From: Streptomyces sp. GKU 895
GTDB taxonomy: Bacteria > Actinomycetota > Actinomycetes > Streptomycetales > Streptomycetaceae
Length of the DNA: 58,779 nt
NCBI GenBank assembly: GCA_002027195.1
Contig: MWJO01000043.1
Location: forward strand, 1-58,779
Direction: 5' to 3'
The first letter of the stretch is position 1. Each line of letters starts with the position of its first letter. Under the pieces are notes generated by a model that saw only the letters and a program-made list of their open reading frames with translations, was not told the DNA's origin and ran no database searches. This document shows, piece after piece, positions 42,970-50,944 of this stretch. The position numbers and the translations under genes were made by a program.

Positions 42970-43836
42970 TCAGCCCTCCGCCGACCGGACGACGTCCGCG
43001 AGGGCCGTGGCGGGCCGGCCGGTGAGGCGGGGCACGGCGTCGCTGACACCGGCGAGTTCACCGGCCGCGATCGCCGTGTACGTCGACACCCACGCGTCGA
43101 CCTGCCAGGACGGGGCGCCGTAGGAGGCGCGGGAGGCGTAGGCCTCCTCGACCGTCTCCGGGTGATAGGTGACCGTGCGGCCCCGGACCTCGGTGAGGAT
43201 CGCCGCGGCCTCCGCCAGCGACAGGGACTCAGGACCGGTGAGGTCGTACACGGCGCCGGCGTGGTCGTCCGGCCGGGCCAGGATCGCCGCGGCGGCCTCC
43301 GCGATGTCGTCCTGGGCGACGAACGCCGCCCGCCCCTCACCGGCCGGGCCCCGGACGACCCCGTCCTCGCCCACCAGGGCCGGTACGAAGTCGGCGTACA
43401 GGTTGTCCCGCAGGAACGTGTACGCCAGCCCGGTGGCGCGGATGTGCTCCTCGGTGTGGAAGTGGTCGCGGGCCAGCGTGAACGTGGCGTCGGGTGCCGC
43501 GCCGAAGAAGGAGACGTAGACGAGGTGGCGCACCCCGGCCTCGACGGCGGCGTCCACGAACGTCTTGTGCTCGGCGAGCCGGTCCGCGCTCTCGGACGCC
43601 GACACCATGAACACGGTGGCGACACCGTCGAGTCCGCGGACGACCGCCTGGTGGTCGGCGTACTCCGCCTGTACCGCGGTGGCACCGGAGAGCGAAGGTG
43701 CCCGCTCCGCGCTGCGCACCAGGAGCCGCTGCACCGCGCCCCGCCCGGCCAGGAGGCGGGCGACGCGCCCACCGAGGCGACCTGTGGCGCCGGTGACGAC
43801 AACTGGCTGGTCCGGCGTGGTGGTCATGGCTGACAT
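42970..43836 (-). CDS. NmrA-like NAD(P)-binding SDR protein
   Basis: About 288 residues of the atypical SDR/NmrA group: VVVTGATGRLGGRVARLLAG (GATGxLG nucleotide motif), VFMVSASESADRLAEHKTFV, HLVYVSFFGAAPDATFTLAR and FLRDNLYADFVPALVGEDG. Such proteins are NAD(P)H-linked quinone reductase-like enzymes or redox sensors. The preferred start is ATG 43836, a few nt after GAGGG; ATG 43827 is possible. It follows no obvious partner: the polysaccharide locus is to the left and the conflict module to the right on the same strand. Confidence 0.85.
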   Translation of the reverse strand: MSAMTTTPDQPVVVTGATGRLGGRVARLLAGRGAVQRLLVRSAERAPSLSGATAVQAEYADHQAVVRGLDGVATVFMVSASESADRLAEHKTFVDAAVEAGVRHLVYVSFFGAAPDATFTLARDHFHTEEHIRATGLAYTFLRDNLYADFVPALVGEDGVVRGPAGEGRAAFVAQDDIAEAAAAILARPDDHAGAVYDLTGPESLSLAEAAAILTEVRGRTVTYHPETVEEAYASRASYGAPSWQVDAWVSTYTAIAAGELAGVSDAVPRLTGRPATALADVVRSAEG

Positions 43837-43960
43837 CACGTCCCTCGGTGATCGCGTTCAGGGGTTCGGCCGCAACCTACTCCCCGGAGGGTGCGGGCAA
43901 GGGGACGCTCAGGGGCACCGGTGTGCCGACGGCCGGGTCGTGAGGACGGTGGGTGGGTGG

Positions 43961-46484
43961 TCACCGGGGTGGGCGTTCGAGACTGGCTGTCGGTGCCAGG
44001 AGTGCGTCGACCTCGTCCCTCCGGTTCGTCGCCATGAACACCGAGATGAGGGCCTTTTTGGTGCTGACCGTGCTGGGGTGATCGCCCCCGAGGGCGCGCT
44101 CACACCGTTCCAGCGTTTCCTTGAGCAACGTCTCGGCGTCCTCGTGGAGTTGGAGGCGGTACAGCGTGACGCCCAGATGGTGGGCGGAGGCGATCGTCGC
44201 GGGGTGATCCTCCCCCAGTACGCGGCGGCGCCGGCCGAGGACGTCCTCGTGCAGGTGGCGCGCCTCGGCGAGGCTGCCCAGGCCCCGTAGGGAGTTGGCC
44301 AGGTTGCCGGCGGTGGTGAGGGTGTCCGGGTGGTTCCCGCCCAGGACACGTCGGCGTCGTTCCAGGGTGTCCTCCAGGAGCCGCCGCGCCTCGGGCTGCT
44401 TTCCGAGGCCCCGGAGAGCGTTGGCGAGACTGTTGGCGGAGGTGAGGGAGTCGGGATGGTCCTCACCGAGGACGCGTCGGCGGCGGCGGAGCGTGTCGTT
44501 GTGGAGTCGCCGCGCCTTGGCGCACTGCCCCAGTGCGATCAGGGCGTTGGCCAGGTCGTGGGTGGAGGTGAGCGTGTCGGGGTGGTCCTCGCCCAGGACG
44601 CGGAGGCGCTCTTGGCGGACCCGTTCGTGGAGCCGGCGTCCCTCCTCGCAGGCGCCGGACATCGTCGACGCCCGGGCCAGATAGTGGGCCCACATGAGGG
44701 TGTCGGGGTGATCCGCTCCCTGGACGCCTGAGCAGCGGGGGTGGAACGTGGCGCACACGTCAACGGCCTCCCGCGCCCGGCCGGTGCGCAGCAGGTAGCG
44801 AACGGAGGCGATGAGGGGGCCGGGCCGGTCGAAGAGCTCGGCCACGTCAGCTGCCGGACGTCCTGTCAGGTGGGGTTGCAGCACCGCCCAGCCGGGCCAG
44901 GACGCCGGGTCGTCAGGGTCTCCGGGGTCGACCCCGCCAGGATGGCGCTGACGCGCGGGCGCAGTTCGGCGGCCTCCATCCTGGTCGTACGGTGGCGGAG
45001 GTACCTCCTGGTCAGCGTGTGGATCCGGAGGAGCGGGCCGTCGACGTCGGCCAGGCCGCGGCGTTGAAGAGTCCTCACCTGGTCGGACGGAGCCCCCAGC
45101 CAGTCGAGCGGGATCGGCTCGGCCGCGAAGTAGGCGGTGAGCCGTAGCAGGTCCGCGGCCTCCGGGTGTTCGACTGCCAGCTCGGTGACCGCGGTGTCCA
45201 GCCTGCGGACGAGGGTTTCCGGGTTACGGTTGGACGCCCCCTGTTTCATGACGGGAGTCGCGTTCTTGCGGATCAGCGTGAGGTACTGCCGGGCGGACGT
45301 GCCCTCGGTGAGGACCTGGGCCGCTTGAGCGAGCGCCAGCGGGAGGTCGCCGAGGGTGTCCGCGATCGCGCTCGCCCGGTCGTCGGCGAGGCGGGGGAGC
45401 CGGCTCTGCAGACAGCGGCGGGAGTGCGCGCGGGGCAGGACGTCCACGGTGCTGCCGCCGCCCAGGTCCTGCCAGGCCGGGTTGCGGGACGTGATCAGTA
45501 GGTGCCCGGCTCCGAACGGGATCCAGCCGTCCAGACGCTCGGGGTCGTCGGCGTTGTCCAGGACGATGAGCCATCGTTCCCGGGTGCGCAGATGGTGGAG
45601 CCCCGCCAAAGCGGCGGCCTGGATGCCGGCGCCCGGGGGCGCGGAGGTCATCAGCCGGTAGGCCAGCTCCGCGAACTGCAACGGCATGCGATCGAGTTGT
45701 GCGTCGATCCACCAGACGATCTCGTACTGGCTGGCGAATCGGTGCACGTACTCCACCGCGATCTCGGTCTTGCCGACACCGACGATGCCGTGCAGCGCGT
45801 GCACCCGCCGCCCAGGCCCGTCGGCAAGCTTCTCGCGAACCTCGCGAAGCACCTCCTCGCGTCCGGCGAAGTGGGCGTTGCGTGGCCGTACGTTCTCCAG
45901 ACCCGGGGTGTGCTGTCGGGAAAAGCGGGTGGCGAAGGAGGGGGCGGCGACGGGGACCCGCGGTTCACAAAGCCCGCGACGGCTGTCAACACAGCGGAGA
46001 CAGCGGCCCTTTCGTCGAGATCGTGCAGCGAGTCGCCCACCAGTCGGCGCAGAGCCTCGGGAAGGCCGAGGCTCTCCTCAACCATCACGGCAGCGAACCG
46101 ACTCCCCTCACCCGACACCCCCGCCGCCTCCGCGTCAGTCCACTGACGCCAGCGGAAATAGGCCGGCGAGAACAACGCCAAGACCCCGTGCCCGCCCCGG
46201 AACAACGTGTTCATCCGCTCGACGAGATCTTCGTGCGTCCCCGGGTCCCACAGATCGAGCCGGACCCTGTACCCGGCCCCCTCCAAGTGGCGGCCCACCC
46301 ACTCCGCCCAGGCCCGATCCGCACCGGCATGACTGATGACCAGCGTCGGCGTCGAGGCGGCGGCCTCCTGCGCCGACGAGGTCTCCGAGGAGCCCCCCAT
46401 GCGCGTCACATCCGCGCGCGAGGCAGTGGCGATGGCCTCCCCGTCGACCCGCACCACAGCGCCCCGCCCCGCCCCGCCGGTCAC
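43961..46484 (-). CDS. TIR / NB-ARC (STAND NTPase) / TPR protein (two frameshifts, near 45958 and 44935)
   Basis: About 841 residues if restored, GTG 46484 overlapping the previous stop (GTGA). A TIR domain (about 46-175; TLVISHAGADRAWAEWVG, LFSPAYFRWRQWTDAEA with a candidate catalytic Glu about 119) precedes an NB-ARC region with Walker A GIVGVGKTEIAVEY (about 233-246) and Walker B RWLIVLDNADD. About five kinesin-light-chain-type TPRs follow (RRRRVLGEDHPDTL, about 42-residue period). Each break needs one added base in a G/C run; the bridging frames read VPVAAPSFATRFSRQ and VDPGDPDDPASWPGWAVL, as expected for the family. The design is that of a sensor-ATPase effector that may cleave NAD, resembling TPR proteins linked to FxSxx-COOH loci. 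Confidence 0.82.
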
Positions 46485-47986
46485 CGCCCCCTTGATGCTG
46501 CGAGGACTGCGAACCGCGGTTTGAGATACGCCGTGACCTCCGCGCGGACAAGCTCCCGCACCGCCTCCACATCGTCGCGGAACTGCGCCCCCAGCAGGGC
46601 CTCGCGCACCTCCGGCTGGAACTCGAACGCCAACTGGGCGCCCATGTGGGCCTCTTCGGGCTCGACCACGCGCCGGAGAATGCCCCCGAGGAAGACCTCG
46701 GCCAGATCGCCGCGCGACGAATCGTGCAGCAACGCGCGCTGGATGAGGCGGGCCACCGGCACGGTGAGTGTGGAGCGCGCCGACAGCAGGCCCGCCAGGC
46801 GCCAGGCCGCCGGAGAGGACGAGGCGCGGAAGCGGCGGATCGTGTCCTGCGCGGTCGCCCGGGCCCGTGCGGTGACGGGACGTGGGGGAGCGCTCGTCGG
46901 CACCCCGGGCAGGAGCAACGCCGATGACCTGGCCCACCGTCCGCTGCCCGCCGTCATCTCCGCCCAGCCCCGCAGCGGCCCCGGTTCCAGTTCGACCACC
47001 GGGACCGGTACCCCCATCGGGACACGCTCCGCAGGGGCGCGCTCCGGATCCGCCACCTGCCACCGGGAGTTGGGCAGCCCCGACCGCGGGATGTGCACCA
47101 GCGTCGGACTGGGCGTCATGCCGACCCGGTGCCAGAGCGCGGCCGGCAGCAGATGGACCACGGCCACCTGGGAGTGCCGGGCCCAGTCGGTCAGCAGCCG
47201 GTGTGCCGCGCCGGACCGCCACATCGCCCCCACCGTGTCGCTGAGCACGAGGATCAGCTGGTCGCCCGCCGGGTCGACGACCTCGCGGGGATGTCGTTCC
47301 GGACGGTCCGCGGCGGGATGAGGCCGCAGTCCCACCGTGGTCCCGTCGGGCGAGGGCAGGAGGTTCCAGCGGCGGATGTCACGGAAGGCGCCGAGGCGCA
47401 CCACGTCGTGCTGCACCTCGTGGACCTCGTCCCGCCACAGGCTCATGGAGGGGCCGCAGTCGACCACGAGCGCCAGGCTCAGCCATCGCGTCGGCGCGGG
47501 GCGCAGGACGGGCAGCAGGATGTGCTCGTCGACCAGCCGGGTGACGGTCGCCTCCTCGTCCAGTTCGAACACCGTCCGGGACGCGACCTTACGGGTGAGC
47601 GGCTTCAACGCACGTGTCAACGCCAGGGTGTTCGGCAGGGAGGCGGCGGCCGGGATGTCGAGGGCGGTACCGGTCGTGGCCTCGCCGGGCGACTTGGCCA
47701 CGTTCGCCGGGAGATGGAGGTCGAGGACGGGTTTGCCGTCGGGTACGGAGGCCCCGTGCCGTTTCCGGTGCGGCTCGGCGCTCTGCGGCTCGGGTCCTGG
47801 CGGCTGCGCGGGCACCGGCAGCGGCGGCGACGGGGGAGCCGTGTCAGCCGGGGTGCCGGCCCGCTCCGGCGCCCGGTGGTCCAGCGTGAGCACCCGCTGG
47901 GCCAGCCACAGGATGTCCGCGAGCTCCTCGGGCGTGGGATCGTCCACCCCGCCCCGGGCCAGCAGCGGCAGGAGGTCCGAGATCAC
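46481..47986 (-). CDS. SAV_2336-type, vWA-like protein
   Basis: A 501-residue protein; GTG 47986 overlaps the AAA gene stop (GTGA). The N-terminal region (VISDLLPLLARGGVDDPTPE ELADILWLAQ) is the SAV_2336-type helical segment, followed by a Pro-rich linker (about 40-80). From about 165 a vWA-like fold is seen: RWLSLALVVDCGPSMSLW, whose D176-x-G-x-S-M-S resembles a MIDAS metal site, and QLILVLSDTVGAMWRSGAAH. A helical C-terminus contains LLSARSTLTVPVARLIQRAL. In vWA-MoxR pairs the vWA protein is the substrate or adaptor of the AAA ATPase encoded just upstream. Confidence 0.85.
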   Translation of the reverse strand: MISDLLPLLARGGVDDPTPEELADILWLAQRVLTLDHRAPERAGTPADTAPPSPPLPVPAQPPGPEPQSAEPHRKRHGASVPDGKPVLDLHLPANVAKSPGEATTGTALDIPAAASLPNTLALTRALKPLTRKVASRTVFELDEEATVTRLVDEHILLPVLRPAPTRWLSLALVVDCGPSMSLWRDEVHEVQHDVVRLGAFRDIRRWNLLPSPDGTTVGLRPHPAADRPERHPREVVDPAGDQLILVLSDTVGAMWRSGAAHRLLTDWARHSQVAVVHLLPAALWHRVGMTPSPTLVHIPRSGLPNSRWQVADPERAPAERVPMGVPVPVVELEPGPLRGWAEMTAGSGRWARSSALLLPGVPTSAPPRPVTARARATAQDTIRRFRASSSPAAWRLAGLLSARSTLTVPVARLIQRALLHDSSRGDLAEVFLGGILRRVVEPEEAHMGAQLAFEFQPEVREALLGAQFRDDVEAVRELVRAEVTAYLKPRFAVLAASRGR

Positions 47987-48999
47987 CGGGCGTCCGGGCC
48001 GCTCAGCCGGTGCATGGTCGCCTCGGCCAGGTCGGCGAGGTCCTCCGGTGCCGTCCAGGCGCCCGCCAGGCGCAACTGGACCGCGTTGAGCAGCTGGTCG
48101 GTCGCCAGCTCTCCGGTGTTGCGCCGGGCCAGGAAGGTGTCGATGACGCCGCCCGGGGCCCGCGCGGCGTCGGCGGCCTCCTGGCCGATGCGCTGGACCA
48201 GGATCCGGTGCAACTTGTTCTCGTTGGGCAGGGGCAGATCGAGCCGGATGCACCGGCGGAGGAAGGCGGGCGGGAACTCCCGTTCCCCGTTGCTGGTCAG
48301 GACGACCACGGGGAAGGCGTGACAGCGCACCCGGCCGCCGGTGATCCACGCCGTGCCCGACTGGTCCTCCGTACCGACGCAGACCCGCGGTGCGGTCTCG
48401 GACATCCGGACGAGTTCGGGGATGTCGAAGCGTCCCTCGTCCAGAACGGTCAGCAGGTCGCCCGGCAGATCGATGTCACCCTTGTCGATCTCGTCGATGA
48501 GCAGGACCCTGGGGCGTTCGGCGGGCAGGAAGGCGGTGCCGAGCGGGCCGAGTCGGAGGTAGCGGCCGATGGTGTCGCGGGGCTCGGCGGGCGCCGGCTG
48601 TTCCAGGCGTCGCAGGTTGGCGTCCTCCAGGCGCCGCAAGGCGTCGTACTGGTACAGCCCGTCCCGCAGGGTGGTGCGGCTGGTGACGGGCCAGCGCAGG
48701 ACCGGCCCGAGGCCGAGGTCCTCGGCGACGCTGTAGGCGAGGGTGGACTTGCCGACGCCGGGAACGCCCGTGACGAGCAGCGGGCGGCGCAGGTGGAGCG
48801 CGGTGTTGACGAGGTCGATCTCGGCGTCGTCGGCGATGTAGCCGGCGCCGCGCTCCCGGTCCGCGACGGACAGGGAGGGCACCACGTGGTCCGTGTCGAT
48901 CTCGCCGTCGAAGACGCGCCAGGGCGGCTGGTGCGCGGCGAGCCGGTCGAGCCGGTCGGCGGCTGGGCCGTCCCCCTTGTAGATCCACCAGTCGTTCAC
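47983..48999 (-). CDS. MoxR-type AAA ATPase
   Basis: A 338-residue AAA+ ATPase. Walker A is VTGVPGVGKSTLAYSV (about 77-91), Walker B RVLLIDEIDKGDIDLPGDLL, sensor 1 VVVLTSNGEREFPPAF, and the arginine-finger/sensor 2 region FLRRCIRLDLPLPN. The insertion pattern and LTSN.E..FPPAFLRRC fit MoxR/YifB-like dynein-branch ATPases. GTG 48999 is preferred, with GGAGG close upstream; ATG 49014 lacks a site. It is coupled by overlap to the vWA-like gene and 41 bp downstream of the DUF4062-VMAP gene. It likely remodels the vWA partner using ATP. Confidence 0.9.
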   Translation of the reverse strand: MNDWWIYKGDGPAADRLDRLAAHQPPWRVFDGEIDTDHVVPSLSVADRERGAGYIADDAEIDLVNTALHLRRPLLVTGVPGVGKSTLAYSVAEDLGLGPVLRWPVTSRTTLRDGLYQYDALRRLEDANLRRLEQPAPAEPRDTIGRYLRLGPLGTAFLPAERPRVLLIDEIDKGDIDLPGDLLTVLDEGRFDIPELVRMSETAPRVCVGTEDQSGTAWITGGRVRCHAFPVVVLTSNGEREFPPAFLRRCIRLDLPLPNENKLHRILVQRIGQEAADAARAPGGVIDTFLARRNTGELATDQLLNAVQLRLAGAWTAPEDLADLAEATMHRLSGPDAR

Positions 49000-49040
49000 G
49001 GCACCTCCGGTCATCGGTGTCCCCGCTGCGGGGAAGGGCA

Positions 49041-50732
49041 TCAGAGGAAAGCGGAGTCGGTGAGGAGGGCGGCCTCGACCGGGTGATGAGGGTCGTCGTA
49101 CAGCAGCACCACCCCGGGGTCGACGCCCTTGCGCAGCGCCTTCACCGCCCGCGGCAGTTCGCTGACGTTCTTCACACGGCGCAGGTTCTCCAGGCCCGCT
49201 GCCCCCGCCGGCGCGGAGTGCCCGACGCGGCGCCACAGGACGACCGGCATCCCGAAGTGCAGCGCCGGGCGCCAGACCCGCTCGGCGTCGCGCGTGGCGA
49301 TGGCCACGCAGGCGGGGTGCGCGCAGTCCTCCCAGGCGTCGAGATGCCGCTCCAGTTCGCCGAGTTCCTCCTCGCCGATCCAGAAGACCGCCTTCTCGTG
49401 CTGGAAATCCGTCTGGTTCAGCCAGGTCCAGCGGGTCCACCAAAGGTGGGCGAAGTCCGCGAGTTCCCGGGCGTTGGGACAGCGGACCACCACCTCGTAC
49501 CGCTCGCCCAGACGCCACGGCCGGTAGAGGCCCAGGTGGCACAGCCACTGGTCGAAGGCGGTGTCCAGCAGGGTTTCGGTGACGGCGAACTCGATGCGGC
49601 GCAGCTTCGGTGGCTGACCGCAGTCGGCGCCCCGGCGGCGCAGGGCCTCCGCCTTGGCCGTGAAGGTGCGCAGACATTCCTCGACCAGCTCGCGGGCGCC
49701 GTCCACGGAGACACGGAGGCGTTCGGTCGCGTTCTCGGGCGGCTGGACCCGCTTCCAGTCCGCCGCGTGGCGTGCCGACCGGAGCAGGATCTCCGCGAAG
49801 ACCCGGTCCTGGTCCTGCGGATCCTGGTCGAGGCGTACCACCATCGTGACCTCGAACGTGTTGATCTCCGGAGGCGGTGGGGGCTCGGGCAGTGCGAGCC
49901 GGCGCCGTACCTCATGGACCCAGGAGGCGAGCGCGAAGCCGCGTCTTCGGCTCTCCCCGTCCCGGCCTGCGCTGAATCCGGACGCCAGCGCGTGCGTGAA
50001 CATCAGCACCTTCGGCAGCGCGTCGTCCGTCTGCTCGCGCTCGTCCAGGTCCAGGGCCCAGTCGTACAGGTCCCCGACGGGCCTGGAGAACGGTGCGGCG
50101 ACCCAGCCCGGCTCGCCGGTCTTGCCGAAGGCGAAGCGGTAGGCGTCTTCCGCCCAGTCGCCCGGACCGACGCCGTGCAGCAGCTCCTTGAGCCCGGCCC
50201 AGGCCGGAGCGTCGAGGCTCGTCGGAGTGCGTGCCGGTGCCGGGCCGCCCGTTCCTCGCAGCGCCTGGAACAACAGCAGCGAGAGATGGTCCGGGCCGCG
50301 CACCTTCTGGAGCGTGACGCCGCTCGCGTGCAGCCGCTTGCGGAACGCGTCCTGGCGTTCCCCGTGGACGTCCTTGACCGCCGTGGCCGGCAGCCCCAGG
50401 TCCTGATCGTCCGAGAGCAGGAAGACCAGGCGCTCCAGGCCCAGCTCAGTCGCTTCCTCGAACTCCAGCTCGGTGTAGGACAGATGCTCCAGATCACGGA
50501 CCGGTGAGCCGTAGCGGAAGCCGATGATGCCGACGTAGACATCGGCCGTGCCGACCTGTTCCCGGCAGTAGTCGGCGGGTTTGCCGTCCCGGGCGGTGAA
50601 GTACGCCATGTCCACGGGCACATGACCGGCCCGGTGCACCGCATCGACCGCCGCGTCGACGAACGACAGGACGACCGGATACGTCCGCAACTCGGAGGTA
50701 TGGCTGAGGAACACCCGCCGTGGAACGGTCAC
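49041..50732 (-). CDS. DUF4062 domain fused to VMAP-C (vWA-MoxR-associated protein)
   Basis: A 563-residue protein, GTG 50732. Residues about 1-165 form a DUF4062 domain, a TIR-like fold: RRVFLSHTSELRTYPVVLSF, ADVYVGIIGFRYGSPVRDLE and LSYTELEFEEATELGLERLV. A helical middle (about 170-285) leads to a C-terminal VMAP-C-like domain (about 290-500): INTFEVTMVVRLDQDPQDQD, KLRRIEFAVTETLLDTAFDQ and WLNQTDFQHEKAVFWIGEEE. VMAP proteins are the third partner of vWA-MoxR systems, with an exchangeable effector or sensor at one end. It is the first gene of the four-gene minus-strand module. Confidence 0.82.
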   Translation of the reverse strand: MTVPRRVFLSHTSELRTYPVVLSFVDAAVDAVHRAGHVPVDMAYFTARDGKPADYCREQVGTADVYVGIIGFRYGSPVRDLEHLSYTELEFEEATELGLERLVFLLSDDQDLGLPATAVKDVHGERQDAFRKRLHASGVTLQKVRGPDHLSLLLFQALRGTGGPAPARTPTSLDAPAWAGLKELLHGVGPGDWAEDAYRFAFGKTGEPGWVAAPFSRPVGDLYDWALDLDEREQTDDALPKVLMFTHALASGFSAGRDGESRRRGFALASWVHEVRRRLALPEPPPPPEINTFEVTMVVRLDQDPQDQDRVFAEILLRSARHAADWKRVQPPENATERLRVSVDGARELVEECLRTFTAKAEALRRRGADCGQPPKLRRIEFAVTETLLDTAFDQWLCHLGLYRPWRLGERYEVVVRCPNARELADFAHLWWTRWTWLNQTDFQHEKAVFWIGEEELGELERHLDAWEDCAHPACVAIATRDAERVWRPALHFGMPVVLWRRVGHSAPAGAAGLENLRRVKNVSELPRAVKALRKGVDPGVVLLYDDPHHPVEAALLTDSAFL

Positions 50733-50944
50733 GCACCCACCCCGTAAGAACGCACTGCCTGAACAGCCCTGCTCACCAGATTAGTCAGCACCGGGGCCGC
50801 GCGTGTGCCGTACGTACCGGCGCCCTCGTATCAGGTCAACTGTCCCGGACCCTTGACTCATAACTCGCCAGTAGCCATCCTCGTCCCACAGATTTGCGCC
50901 GGTCATGACAAAGACGCATGGCCGCCGACCGAGGGACGTGGGTC

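Noticed and set aside
43961..50732. A complete FxSxx-COOH peptide locus
   Set aside because: The TPR protein resembles that system, but no short FxsA-like peptide gene and no radical SAM gene were found in the window.
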